Of a stretch of DNA of 64,000 bases, positions 1 through 12,932 are shown one piece after another. A program made the translations under genes and the position numbers. The DNA lies in NCBI GenBank assembly GCA_018873245.2, contig JAEMBT020000002.1, positions 10,328,001-10,392,000 of the forward strand. The letters are read 5' to 3'. The notes under the pieces are model-generated. The model was not told the origin of the DNA and made no database searches. It was given only the letters and a program-made list of their open reading frames with translations. Source of the DNA: Archegozetes longisetosus. Lineage: Eukaryota; Arthropoda; Arachnida; Sarcoptiformes; Trhypochthoniidae. Positions within the stretch are counted from its first letter, which is position 1; the number at the start of each line of letters is the position of its first letter.

Positions 1-1212
1 GAAACATTTTTAAAACCATGCTTTCAGTATGCATTCTTGTCAGTTATTTGTAATGAGCTGAAACGCACTACCATGATCTCATCTGTACGGATACGAATGG
101 GAAAGTTCATCCAAGCATACTAACGAATTGTATCAGTTAAGCTTCTGATTAACGCGTAGAAAATTAATTGAACTTTTTTGATTGAAGCCAACTACTAAAG
201 CATAAGTTACTGATTAATAGTACACTAAGAACGAGACTGGTTCTCAAAAATGATTAATTTTCTTATGTTCTAGACTTAAGTATTTATGAAGTATAAGCAC
301 AAAACTAAATGATGAAAACTCAATTCTATTGAAGTTTATGTCAGCTCAATTCAACTCTTGATATATGAGTCAAAAATGATTCAACTTGATAAATAACACA
401 TTTTAAAAATTTATCTAATCTTTAGTCAACTTCTTTCAACCCATTAACGGATATAAAAGTTTTAAAATGACAAAACTATTTTCAGTTCAATATAGGATTA
501 GAAGCAAATCAGAAATACGGAAAACCATCATTTACTACAAAAACGTATAATTTGACGAGAAAACTACTTCCTAAATCTATTTCACTCAAATCAAAGTGAC
601 TTTTTACGAAATTATTTTCGACTAAACTTATTCAATGATTGAACAAATCGAGTGATTAAAAGGATAACAAATAAAATATGTATTGAAATAAAATCGTACT
701 TCCTCAGTTCCAATTGTTGAAAAATTTTAGTTTTTTGCACAATTTGTTGCTATTGAAAATATTGAAAGTTGAATCAACAATTTTTTACAGTGCAAAGCTT
801 ACAGTGCATGGTTTGCAGATGTTTCGAATGAATTCAACACTTGTTTGCAATTTCATAATTATTCATAATTTTTCAACAACTTGTGCGTTTGTTTTAATAA
901 TTTTACAACTAAAACATCTGCAAACTTTTAATTGAAAGAAAATATTGAATCAGCTCAAAAATATCGATTCAATGAAGAATGAAAGACTTGTTTTGATATC
1001 TAGGATCGAACAAGAATAAAACTATTTGGAAACGAACCTAATTTTCAAAAATAATAATTTACTCTAAAAGGAACTTTCAATTGAGATGATATAAAATAAG
1101 CTTTTAGGAAAATGAACAAAACTGAAATGATGGTTGAGTGAATGCACAATTATTAGTCTTAGAGACAAGACATGACTCAAAATACTAACAGTTATGATAT
1201 GATTCTTTATAG
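1..1212. other. No gene recognised; possibly an intron or upstream part of the DPP-like gene
   Basis: This AT-rich stretch lies upstream of the first recognisable exon of the DPP-like gene. Because that gene lacks its N-terminal half and beta-propeller in the window, some of this may be intron. I saw no exon that joins in phase and no RNA gene. Confidence 0.4.
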
Positions 1213-2186
1213 AATTGCACGTCAAACTTTTATTACCGCCTCAGTTTGATGCAGAACATAAGTATTCTCTTGTGATTGAAGCGTGAGTTACAAATATTTA
1301 ACTTTCATTATTTTTATCGCTGAATTCAGTCAGCTTAATATTGTTCATGATGATTGAACAGAAATAATCCTGAAGACCGAAAGATCAGCGAAAAGTTTGA
1401 TATAAGTTGGAGTGAGTATTTAGTATCAAAACATAAGTACATCTATGGATGGATCGAAGCAGACCCAGAAAATTGGAGGCATCCAAAACAAACCCAAAAC
1501 TATGACTACATTAATGAAAATATTCACGACTATGGACTAGCAATCAATTATATGAAGGAAAACATGCCTTTTATTAATAAACATCAAGTCTGTATTTGGG
1601 GCTCAAATATTGGAGCGTTTATTGCGATTTCTGCTCTGGCAGAGAGTGAGATTCTAGAATGCGCTATATTAGTGTCACCAGTCATTAATTGGAGACTTAT
1701 GGGTATGAACTCTCATTTCACTCTAAAATTTCACATCTTGCTTCTCTATTTAGATCTTGTTACTTCTGAACACATACTCAATTCGTTACAAACTAATGAT
1801 AATTATGCATTGCTTGAGAACATTAATTTGATGAACAAAATTGATCAACTTATTAGGAAACCGATTCTATTCATTCATGGCTCTGCTGATGGTAAGTCAA
1901 AACAGACTTAATTCATTAAGGTCATCAACAAATTGATATTCATTTAGAAAAAGTTCACATTCAACACACTATGCAATTGATAAAGTATTTTATAAACATA
2001 TATATGAAGAATGGATGGGATATTAAAGAACCGCTACATCAGCTACAGATATATCCAGATGAAGATAATTCCTTATACAAAGTGAGACATCACATGTACG
2101 AGACAATGCAAACGTTTTTGGATCATATCTTCAATCAAAATCACAAGCATGGTATCAAAATTAAAAACAATTCAGCTCAATCTTAA
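1213..2186 (+). CDS. Dipeptidyl-peptidase (S9B, DPP4/DPP6/DPP10-type) homologue, C-terminal part, probably non-catalytic
   Basis: Four exons (1213-1282, 1362-1702, 1754-1891, 1948-2186) join in phase and encode about 263 C-terminal residues of an alpha/beta-hydrolase domain of the prolyl-oligopeptidase family. Family landmarks are LLLPPQFDAEHKYSLVIEA at the start of the hydrolase domain, SPVINWRLMD after the nucleophile elbow, KPILFIHGSAD around the acid residue, and YPDED near the end. In DPP4 the elbow reads GWSYGG; here it is GSNIGA, so Asn stands where the catalytic Ser is expected. The DEDHG motif reads DEDNS, so the catalytic His is also Asn. The Asp in HGSAD is kept. DPP6 and DPP10 are known inactive relatives in which the Ser is lost. 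The protein is therefore probably a pseudo-peptidase, perhaps a type II membrane protein, though its N-terminus is outside or unrecognised. The 51-bp third intron (1703-1753) is a multiple of three and open, so retention is possible. Confidence 0.8.
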
Positions 2187-2740
2187 TTCTAATTCATTTG
2201 TATTTTTGGATTTAAAAATTAATTTCAAATATAATAAACAAAGTTATTAGCTAATTAATTGCAAACTTCATTCTTGAACGAATAAATTGAATCGAATGAC
2301 AAGGAATCAGAGTATTCAAAAAAGAGATTGTTTAGGGAACTTACACTAAAGATTTAGCTCATAGTAGTTACCTATATATTTAGTCACCAAATCATACACT
2401 TAGTTAAACTATATTTAAAAATCTGGATAACTGTTTATTGTATGCCAGTATTGAATGTTTGATTGCGCTCCAGAATAAAAATGGTCAAATAATTTGATTT
2501 GAAATGCAAGTTAAACTTTATGTTTCAACAATGATTACTAAACTATAGCAGTAGTTATATTATAAAACCTAAAACAATTATCTACAATAATTAACACACA
2601 TTTAACGATATCAGAAAAGCTTTGCTTAAAAATAAAACCGGGATCTCCTAATCAAAAAATAAACTCTTGTCAATAGACTATTACTAAATTGGATAAAATT
2701 TAAATCATATTCAGAGATAAATCATTGCAGCTGAAGATAT
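2187..2740. other. Convergent intergenic spacer between the DPP-like gene and UGP2
   Basis: The two flanking genes end toward each other here. The spacer is AT-rich with several AATAAA-like signals (for example near 2231 and 2279) that could serve 3' end formation. I see no other gene. Confidence 0.5.
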
Positions 2741-4591
2741 TTAGTGGTCAAGGATTCGAAGATTACCAGAAACTATTTTAGATTCAAGTATGGCACCGGC
2801 AGGAATATCAATACGATCTCCATGATTTGCGATTATAATTACAGTCCCTATAACAGAAGACAAGTTTCAGCTGAATTTATAACTAGCAGAAAAATAAATA
2901 CCCTTCAAAGAGACTCCTTTGCCAAAAGTCACGTCTCCGCTGACAGTGAGGTGGTCAAGCTCTAACAGATCAGGAATACTTGCAAATCGCGCCAAGTAGT
3001 CACGAACTTTTGAGAAGTGCGAGTCTCCTAATTTTACTAATGGCACGGTCGGAAATGCTCGCAAAGGATTCATAGTTAGACTGCCGTTGTTCAGAGAATA
3101 CAAGTTTGACATAACGAGCAGTAGATCTGATGTCTTCTTGACCGGCAAGAATCGACTTCGAGGCACATTAATGCCAATCGCGCCCTCAAAGTCTTTCATA
3201 GCAGAACCGACAGCTGTTTCAAGTTGGATGATATCCAAACCGTTATCTAAATGCTTATTATTAATAATAATTTCCATATCAAGTCCTCCCTCCGTTACTA
3301 ATTGTTCGATTGTTTCGAGTTTGATCCATAGGTTATTAGTGTTGAAAATTTTAAACTTCTGAACACTTTTGAATTCATCGACATGAACTTTTGGCACTTG
3401 TGCTATTTCTAACAATCGAACGTGACCTTCATATTGGATTAAGGTACCACCCTTTACATCAGCGACTGTCTTGTCTGTTACTTCCATCACATATGATGGA
3501 TGGACCGCTTCTGACGGATCCAAAAGTGAGTTCAAAATGTTCAAATCAACAGTCGCTCCCAAATTGTCAATATTTGAAAGAAAGACAAATTGTCGACCTA
3601 TTCAATCAAATTGATAACAGTTGTAATGAATGGAGAATCATGTGAATTTGTGAAGAATACCTTCTCTTATGAAATGTTGAAGCAGACCAGACTTGTGAAA
3701 TGAAGGATAGAAGTCTCCGTGACCGGGAGGGTACCAGGCTTCAGCATCACCGTTCAACGATGAAGCGATAGGCATTAGACTTTCTTTATTAATGCGCGGA
3801 TAGCGACTTTGCATAAAAGTATATATTTTAACACGAAATCCACGGTACTTGCGAAGAAGCTTTTGTGTGTCTGCATCGGTATTGAACGAATTCATTAGAA
3901 CTAGTGGTACATCAGCGTCGTATGTCTTATTCAAGTGCTCGATTTGTTGCACAGTCAAGTCCAAGAATGTCAAGTCGTTTCGAACAGGAATCACTGATTT
4001 TGGACCTGTACAACCCATTGAAGTTCCTGTACGGCAAAATTAATACATAGTCAAAAATAACTTTTACAGAAAGTCACAAAGTCATACCTAGACCACCATT
4101 AAGTTTGACAACAACTAACTGGTTGAGCATTGAACGAATTTTGTCTTTTGGTGGTTCCTTTAGAGAAGCATAACTTCTGACTGCATCTTCAGGAAGTGGT
4201 TCTATTTTCTCCCATTGAACTGAAGGACCGACGCCTTGAAGATATTTCATAAAAAGTCGCTGAAAACCTCTGAATTCTTCTTCGTAAAGTTGTCTTTCGT
4301 TGGGATTAGATGTTCTGAGTATTTTCTCGAGTTCTTGAGCCAACTGTAGCTGAGCATCTTTTTTGGTTAGTTCCTTGAACTCTGTGGTGGAACTAACTTT
4401 GCGTTGATGTCTGAATTGTGGTTGAGCTACTTGCTCGTTTGTCATTCTGTCGTATTCCTATTATAATGCAATCAAATTTGAATTATCTATACAAATAGCA
4501 AACTTGTCAATATTTTCTACTAATAACTAACCTTCCAATTGATGTTGTTAAGAGTTGGATAAGCTTGTATGTTATTACTATTTTGAGACAT
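2741..4591 (-). CDS. UGP2: UTP--glucose-1-phosphate uridylyltransferase (UGPase)
   Basis: Five coding exons on the minus strand (4591-4532, 4457-4088, 4026-3661, 3597-2902, 2847-2741) join without a frame break into 532 residues; animal UGP2 is about 500. The enzyme makes UDP-glucose from glucose-1-phosphate and UTP in the cytosol, for glycogen and glycan synthesis. The Gly-rich nucleotide-binding loop [15 protein letters not shown] crosses the exon 2/3 junction at about residue 140. Other family blocks are [47 protein letters not shown] and, in the C-terminal left-handed beta-helix, [11 protein letters not shown]. The last exon ends in GNLRILDH, as in the vertebrate enzyme. The start at 4591 (MSQNSNNIQ) is the only Met with a clean donor after codon 20; the second Met is internal to exon 2. 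Sequence identity is high throughout, so the call is secure. ORC3 is the divergent neighbour. Confidence 0.97.
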
Positions 4592-7137
4592 TTTAATTTG
4601 AAATAACTGTTTTCAACCAATTTACATTCAAAGTTATGCGAAAAAATCAATTCTAATACTAACTTGTACTGTTTTCACACTACAGTTTCAAAGCTAAATG
4701 AATCGCTTAAAAGTCTTTACTAAATGAGGTATAAAACGTTTGGACTTTTGCACTAACAAAAAAATTATCGTATCAGCGAATGATACGAGTGTTTACTCTA
4801 TCAAATGAAAAGTACTTTCCATTAATAGATTATTTCAAAAAAATTTATAAGTAATTTGTCAAATCACGTTTAAACAACCTGAAAAATTTAAATGTTTTCG
4901 TTTACACAAATATACTGGAGTCGCAATAATTTTGTTTTCTTGCATTTTATAAACTCTAATTTGAAACTTTCTAAACAAACTTAACTTTAGGAAAGTTTGC
5001 CATCAAACAACACTTTACAGAAGTGATTTTGATTAGTGTAATTAATGAAAGTTGTATTTGGCGAAAAATTTATAGTTTATAAAGCTTTCCAAAGTATAAC
5101 CTTTTGGCAGAAACATTTGTTTCATTTATTTCAAGTGACTGGCAGTGCAATAAATTATGAAAGTTGCGTAAATTTCAAAGATAACGTATACCACGCTCTG
5201 TACTTTGATACAACTATGATCTACTCATTTGACACAAGTTTCACTTTGTATAACATCACTCACTCTCGAAAAGATAGACTCGTGAAAGTTGACAAAATCA
5301 AAATCCAGATCTTATAGACTAAATTGGACGCGACTGAAGAGTAATATAAATCATTTGATCAATAGGAACAATTGTGATTTGGGTTAGAATCAGGAAATCA
5401 GTAGGGAAGTAATGAAATTACGTAATGGTTTCATTTTTAACGAGTCTTTAATAATCTATAAAATGACTCGTGTCCATGAACTAGTGATCCTAACCTTGTA
5501 CCCATTTATTTTAGAATTTTCACGAAAACATCTTATTGCGAAATTATAATATCAATTATTTGATTAATCATGTGTAAGTTATATACACTGCATATCAATT
5601 CGATAACTCAATAGTGAGAAGTTCAGATAATTTAAGTACGAAAAAGATTGAGCCGAGAATGCAAGAATTGGGCCTCGGACGCAAGCTATTAAATATAGAT
5701 GGTTACACATCAATTTTGTTTATTATTTCAAAATATTTATATTTTTAAATAAAGGTGAACATCAAAAATCTGAATTACAAAGCTTCAATAACTTTTTGCT
5801 TATTTTATACAAACATTTAACCAAAAGTAGTTTTATTGAAAGACTAATCAAGTGAAGTGCTATTGAAAGTAAACTTCAAGGTTTACATTGGTTTAGGAAA
5901 AGATAAATAAAAACTAGATTTTTTCAATGTCTCTTCACTAAACGATAATGAGAGCCCATTTTCAAACTAAACTTTCGAAAAGTACTAATTCGAGTTAAGT
6001 CATTTGTACTATACTAGATATGAACAAATTGATATTTGCTATCACTTATTCAGAAATTAGATATCTTTACATAATCACCATCTAATTTAATTCAAATTAA
6101 ATTTATTCTAAACTGGCTTTATTTGAAACAAGTGTTGTTTATGTAAATCAAGTGATAACATGGCTAAATGCCTAATGGATAGCTTGATTTGATTTAAAAC
6201 CAACGATTCATTGAAACACAAACAAATTAAGAAAAATCAAACCACTAATAGAAAAGTTAACTGATCATGAACAATATTAAGACTAAACCATATTATCTCT
6301 GCATTAAAACAGTGTTGAACTTGTTGGCAGTGATTTTTGATAACAAAGCGGCACTCAAATCATAAATCATAAGATTTTAGATATAAATAGCATTGGAAAC
6401 AAAACTTATGTTTCATTAAATGAAAAGGAGATAACATAAGAGTAAATATAAAAATTGTATAATTTCTTAATAGTCGCAAACGCTTTCTAAACAACAAATC
6501 AATTCTTTAGGTTTTATCTATTAATAATTATAATTACACTAATTTTAATCTAAATTTAAACAGACAAAACACAAGTCTGGTTAGTATTCATATTTAGTTT
6601 TAGTTTATATTATATTTATTTGTCGATTAATAATAATTCTTACTTTGTTTTCGCAGATTTAATCAACACTTAGATTGAGATCAAATGAGAGAAAATTTAG
6701 TTTGAGTAGTCGACAATCAGAAGATTAGTCTATCTGTCGTTTGATTTGATACCCAAATAAAGACGAGAACAAACATTTGATTCTTTAAATCTATTAATTC
6801 TTATCATCAGTTCAATACTAAGTTAACTCATTAGTAAACGACCCCTCGATTCATAATTCAATGTTAGTCTCAATGTTAGACTTATGTACAAATAATACGT
6901 TTGTCTTTAGAAGTGGTTCTCATTTCAATTTCTATCTTAAGGGAACCAAATCATATCAAGTCTTAATTACGTAATCAATTTTCTCACTCGCACGTGTTTA
7001 TTAAATACCAAATCACTTTCGTTATCAGTTTTGCGCTTTTTTTGTCTCACTATTGCTGTTGTTTTTGTTTAACCTCATTCAATTGTCTTTTGTTCAGTTT
7101 GACTTTTAGTGATTTTGTGACTAATATTTCAATTAAA
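4592..7137. other. Divergent intergenic region between UGP2 and ORC3
   Basis: About 2.5 kb of AT-rich sequence separates the two divergent starts, so it should hold both promoters. A 90-codon ATG-initiated ORF at 5045-5317 has no recognisable features and is probably chance. I recognise no RNA gene or repeat family. Confidence 0.5.
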
Positions 7138-9586
7138 ATGTCAGACAATAGTTGTTTAACAAATAACTGTCAATATTATGCGCCAAACATTACCAATGGT
7201 TCAAAAGACAATCAATCAAATGATTGGCAAACCATTAGAAACACTTTATTCATCAAAATGTGGCACAAATTTGACAAACAAATACGGAAAGTTAGATCTG
7301 ACTCGTATTCAAGACTAATCCAGTCGTTATATGATTTTATTCTTCAAAATAGTCTCAATAATAAGACCAAGGAAACTGATTTTAAATCAAAATTTAGCGC
7401 CAATTATGGCCTCATTCCTACAGCTCTCATCTGTTTAGGTATTGTTGGCTTATATTTGGTTTGTATTTGATTAATAACTGAGGATATGATCTCATTAATA
7501 GTTTGAAGCTATGATTGAAGCTATTGATGTTTTTCGCATCATAAATTGCAGTTTAGATCTAGTTATTGGCCAAATTGTTGGTAATTCGTTACCAATCTTT
7601 TGGTGAACTGCAATGGAAAAGAAATTATTTGCATTCAGTTTGGTTTAAGTTACACATTTCTTTAATAAGCTTGAGTTCATTCTTCACAAATATTGTTGTA
7701 AATGAGGTCCACATTAAAGTTTAGCTCTCATTTAATAAGTGCTAACACGAGTTCTACTTGTAATGTTAGTAACTGTTTAGCCAATAATTGAGTGCACATC
7801 CAATTGAAGCCTAATCTGCGAAATTGGTTTAAAAGCTAGATTTGAATTACCTTTGAATTTATTTTTAGGCATGAGTTCTACAGAACACAGATTTGTTAGC
7901 GATTTACTGGTGGAAACTTTACAAGATTTGACATCTGTTGTAGTGTATCTGAGTTCAAGCGAATGTCCTAACATCAACTGTGCCGCAAACAAGATATCAG
8001 ATTCTATACTAAACGATGAAGTTATAGAATCTATTGGTTTGGATCAGAACCAAGTGAAGAGATATACTCTAGGAACACTATTCAAGCTATATGAAGAACA
8101 GATAATCCACAAAAACACTGATAACTTTTGCCAACCTATTGTTTTATTCTTCGATGAGATCGAAAGTTTCGAGCACTCAGTGCTGAGCAGTTTAATAATG
8201 ATTATGAAAGAATATATTGAAACGATTCCATTCATAATATTGATGAGTACTTCAAACCAATCAACTTCTCTACAATACTTATTGCCTTCGAGTGCTACCG
8301 ATTGCTTACTTATAGAGCTTTTCAGTTCAGTACCAGAAAATCAAATACTTCACCGACTTATTAATCAAACAATAATCGATTCAGAAATACCCTTCAAATT
8401 AGGTCCTAATGTATTGAATTTTGTTATCAAAATGTTTAAGTTGTTTGACTTTTCAATACAAAGCACTGAACATCTAATAAAACATATGCTTTTCGAGCAT
8501 TACTATTCGAATCCATTATCAATCCTCTGCCAACCAGCACGTAGCCTAAAAAAGTTTATTAAAAAACTAGATAACGATCAACTCCACCACCTACGCAGTT
8601 TACCGTTAGTGGCATCTTTTGAATCGTCGTTGAATGGAAATGATTTCAAGAAAAGCCTAATCGATAATATGGAAGAATTACAACTATCCCACAGTCGATT
8701 TGTTTCACATTTAAAAATTTTAGTTAAATTATTGAATCAGGCCAGTAGTGACCGCATTAATTTGCAACAACTATATATCGATGCATTAGATAAATCATTT
8801 GATTACAAACAAGTAACTAATTCATTGAATAAACTTTCGCAAACTCAATGGAAGACTGTTCTCGAAAACTGTTTGGCAGATGATTCATTGAATGACGAGA
8901 CACTTGCACTGATTAAGACTTTGAAATCCTGTCACCAACAATTATGTGACTTAATAACCGCTCAACAAAGCGAGCCTCAAGTAGTTTTAGAGAGAATTGA
9001 TATATCTGGCATTAAGGATAAACTTTTAAATCTGAAGACTCGCTCTCAATGGAAAGAAACCATTAACCCTATGAATAAACATAAAACACTTTCAAAGTTT
9101 GAAATGTGGAAGAAAACTACTGTGACCTCAATCGAAAACGTATTAACCGATTCGATGATTCCAACATCACATCCATTAAATGAAGCCATATTTTTCGATG
9201 ATATTGATGTTTTGAAAAGACATAATTTTGTGGTTCCGAGAAATGATATACAAAAATGTTTGAGTAATCCGTTTTCAGCTCTTAACAAAAGTGAAACTAA
9301 TAGACAATCAGTTCCTGACTTGTGTTCGTTATTCGTCCTTTATGAAGAGAGTGGTTCCCTAATAAATATGTACGACTGGTTCACTGCTTTCAAATCAGAA
9401 AGTGAACAAATACTAGAGTTTGGTAAAGAGTCAAAGCGAAAGAAAACAGAAAATACAAACAGCGAAGAGAAAGATCAGAGCCTTATTGTGCGCTTTCTTA
9501 ACGCTGTCTCTGACTTTGAGTATATAGGACTCGTTCAACCGGCAAAGCGTAAAATCGATCATTTGATGCGATTAGTTTGGTTTTAA
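7138..9586 (+). CDS. ORC3: Origin recognition complex subunit 3
   Basis: Two exons (7138-7438 and 7869-9586; intron 430 bp, phase 1) encode 672 residues, close to the roughly 710 of vertebrate ORC3. ORC3 is a nuclear subunit of the ORC that marks replication origins and helps load MCM. The exon junction falls inside the conserved LIPTALICLG block, and splicing places MSSTEHRF directly after it, as in the vertebrate protein. Further matches are VVYLSSSECPN, the PFKLGPNVLNFV to FDFSIQSTEHL region, HYYSNPLSILC, and the C-terminal winged-helix end in RFLNAVSDFEYIGLVQPA, then KRKIDHLMRLVW. ORC3 is an AAA+-like subunit that does not itself bind ATP, and no Walker A motif is visible. The ATG at 7138 is preferred; the frame is open further upstream, but no ATG is needed there and the upstream translation looks like hydrophobic non-coding sequence. 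Confidence 0.95.
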
Positions 9587-10710
9587 TCCTTATGTTTGCT
9601 ACAAAACTGATTCCGTTTAATTACAATTTATTTTATGCCAGATTTTTTATTCTGTTTAAGTTACAATCAGTTAAGTTTCACTCAGTTAAGCGTTTGCCTG
9701 TCAATGTAGTAAACGTTTATTTTTGTAACCATTCCAACCAAAAATATATTATTTTTATATATTATAGTTTTCTATTTTGTATACAATCTTAAAGCCATAG
9801 CACTGTTTTTAAAAAGCTAATAAATTCATTCAAAAAGCTTAACTACAATTTTTTAACGAAAGTTTTTTCTCTTGAGAAGTAACGTTTTAAATATGCGTAA
9901 TTGAAAAAAGAATGTTCGGTAGAATATTCATCTCAAGTGTAAGATTATTATCTCTTTCTCTCCAATCCTTTTTTATGTTTTTGATATTTTGAGATCAAAT
10001 TATATTTATTTCGTATACATGCGTACATTAATTTTTTTGAAATCGGTTTTTTTCAAGAGTAAAATTTGAAACAGTTGACAAAGAATCTTCTGGACTGAAA
10101 AGAATTAGCAGAATTTTCAGAAGAATTGACAAAATCTGCCATATTTGAAAGTGTTGATTGGAAAAAAAATAATTTGACGAAACGATAATTCTGGTAATAT
10201 AACCACGTTTGAGCAAAGGCAATAGAGAAGGTAGAGAATGAAAATAACTTTTTTAGGGATACCTTAATGGAGAGAATGCATAAGAATTTGTTGTGCAGAA
10301 CAGATGAACAGATCATGTATTTTAGTAGTTTCGCACTGATGTCGGCTAATCTATAGTTGCCTTAATGTAGTGTATTATCGACCCAATGCTAGCCGGAGAT
10401 GCGTTGTTCGCATCCATTTCTCTCCATCTTCACAACTCATTTCTCATCCGATCCCTTGCGTTCTGTCTCGATATTTGGTTGCAATCACACTTATGGCAGA
10501 GTTTTGTTTCCATAAGATATTCATGCGTATTAGAGATGAATTTAATTCATTAAATCAATTTTCAATCATGAAATGCTGCTCATTTAATTTTCAAGATTAT
10601 ATTTTGACAAGTTGTGAACCTGCAAAATCAAGTTTCACTTTAATTGGTAACTGATTTCTGTAAACAGCGATCAATTCGTCTGGTTTTCAATATAACGTTT
10701 GTTCATAAGA
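9587..10710. other. Intergenic region between ORC3 and the first Ly6-type gene
   Basis: AT-rich sequence. A locally more GC-rich patch at about 10370-10500 could be a 5' untranslated exon or promoter-proximal sequence of the Ly6-type gene, but no coding signal supports it. Confidence 0.4.
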
Positions 10711-12932
10711 ATGGTTTCATTAGCGAAGTGCAACTTAATTAATGGACTTTTTCTACTATCATGTAAGTTATTCATTAGTAAATTTATTACTAACTTTGGA
10801 ACTTATGCTCAATGGTATTCAAAATGCAAACAAGAGTCGAGTAGTTCTCATTAGCATAACTGAAAGAGAAGATAATTTGTATAATTTTCAATGAGTACTG
10901 AAACTTGATTTTCTGTATCTAATAAGTTCAATTGAAGCAACGATTAAGGTATGAGAACTTGAAATTTAGCTCTAAGTTATTCATGTATCAAAATGCTGAA
11001 TCGATTATAGCAGAACAATGTCATAAATTATGCTTCAATTTTAATGTCATGTGAGTTATAGTCACAATTCTATGTAGTTTTGAGTTATGATCAAGAATTT
11101 GTTGCCCTCAAAACTATCTCTATTTTCAATATAATACTAAGTTACCTGAGTAATAAGTTACCTGAATCCTTAGCTATAACTTTCATTACTTGAAATAAGT
11201 TTAATTGTTTGAGTTGCAATTGAACGAAAAAAATATAACTGCTTCCTTAAAGCACACTTAAAAGTTATGGCTTTTAGATTTTGTGGGGTGCACATTGTCT
11301 GTCGCAAATCATGTTCTGCAATAATACCCTGTAAGTTGAAGTTTGAGTTAGATTTGTCACAACCAGTACTACCAATCCTCAACTAAATTTTCAGTATCAT
11401 TTTCAACAATGAGTACCCAACACTGTCCAAAAGCTAAATTTATTGATAGATTTAATTGATTTAATAATTGTTTGAACAGTTTTAGTTGGTATTACGTTGT
11501 CATTGAAATGCTACATCTGTCATACGGATGATAACAGTCTTTGCACAGATGACTTTTTGATGGAATGTCCAAAAAATCAAGCATATGATAGGTGTATGAC
11601 TAAAATATACAAAAATCGTAAGAAATTTTCTCACTTTATTCCATTAGAACATAAGAATCATTAGAGAATTATCAATTCATACCAACTAATTGAAAAATAC
11701 TCTGATTAAATCGTAGTTAGGCTTTGCTATTGAATGTATTGTATTGTAAATCAAGTCATGTTTAAGTTAGGCTTAGATCTGGAACTTAATTAGAATATTG
11801 AATACGAGGATAGTTATAAGAGCTTTTGTAAAGACAAACATATAATTTATAAAAAAACATAGAGATAATACTTAATATCGTAAATACATCTCGATTTTTA
11901 TTCCCAAACGTTGCAAAAGCTATATGACTTTGAGACAATATTGAGTTGAAGTGATGTATAAATTAAAATTAGTACTATTTTGTAATTAATTCAACAGTCT
12001 AGCAGTCAAAAGCCATTTCCATCGTTTACCCACTCAAGCTAAATAAAATTATGTGAATATCTGCGCTAATCTTTCTAAATTTATAACAATCTGATCGCTT
12101 TAGAACAAACTAGTCATTTGTTTGATTAATTTAACATGAAAGGCCAACAGTTCAAATGGCTTTTCACTGCCGAATCGTCAAATGAACACTAAATTAGAGA
12201 GGAGAGGGAGAGAGAGATAGTAACCAATCTTTCTCAATCAAACTAAAGTTGAGCTAAATTAGAGATTGAAAGTTTTGATAGAGTGATGCTGGAAAGTTTT
12301 CAGCAAGAAGGCCAATATATCTTCGTTGACTGATTAAGAGATCCTGAAATTGAGTACTAACTTAATAGGAAAGCAAAGTAGTTTAAATCTTCAAAGCGGA
12401 TAAATAAGTAAAGAACTAGTGCAGCAATAAAAGTTAGACTCGAGTAGAATTCCAATTAATCTCTGATGGTTTAGATTCGCAAATAAAATATTTGCTCTGT
12501 ATACTCGTTTATTCATGTCTTATTCGAGATATGGTAGGTACGAAAGAACTTCAAAACAATTCGTATGATTGTGTCAATTGAAATATGATGATTATTTCAA
12601 CAGAAATAGATGATTACATGAACTGAAATAAGATTAGACCAAATGAAATAGATGATAATATGAATTGAAATATTGTAGCAAAGGACGGCCTACGCATCAA
12701 AAAGGAGTGTGCATTAGCTCCGTGTCACTTACGAGACCCGAAACTTGTATTCATAAGTTTAAAAGAAGAATGCGATACAAATAAAGGCGACTGTACCTAT
12801 TGCTGTCCAACCGATGGATGCAATAAAGACGGCGTTTCCCTCATCTCAGCCAATAATTATTTAATCATTATAATGATATTAGTGGGCACGCTATCATTTA
12901 TCTCTTTTCTATTCAACTCTACTTATATGTGA
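10711..12932 (+). CDS. Ly6/uPAR three-finger (quiver-type) GPI-anchored protein, copy 1
   Basis: Three short exons (10711-10762, 11480-11617, 12679-12932) join in phase into about 147 residues. The protein starts with a signal peptide (MVSLAKCNLINGLFLL...), followed at once by the mature-domain opening LKCYICHTDDNSLC. It then has about ten further Cys, ending in the family hallmark CTYCCPTDGCN. A hydrophobic C-terminal tail (YLIIIMILVGTLSFISFLF) fits a GPI-attachment signal. In arthropods this family includes quiver/sleepless, crooked and boudin, which modulate ion channels or septate junctions at the cell surface; which subfamily this belongs to cannot be told. The exon 2 acceptor is ambiguous: AG at 11478-11479 and at 11484-11485 both keep the frame and differ by two residues in the signal peptide. 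A paralogue follows at 14529. Confidence 0.82.

Noticed and set aside
714..935. 73-codon plus-strand ORF
   Set aside because: No ATG start, AT-rich random-looking translation, no domain and no splice context.
5045..5317. 90-codon ATG-initiated ORF between UGP2 and ORC3
   Set aside because: No signal peptide, domain or conserved motif; composition matches the non-coding background.
6994..7137. Upstream in-frame extension of ORC3
   Set aside because: No ATG; the extension is hydrophobic and unlike ORC3, and the ATG at 7138 fits the family start.
10370..10654. 94-codon ORF upstream of the first Ly6 gene
   Set aside because: Starts with a non-ATG codon and shows no family features; at most a leader exon.
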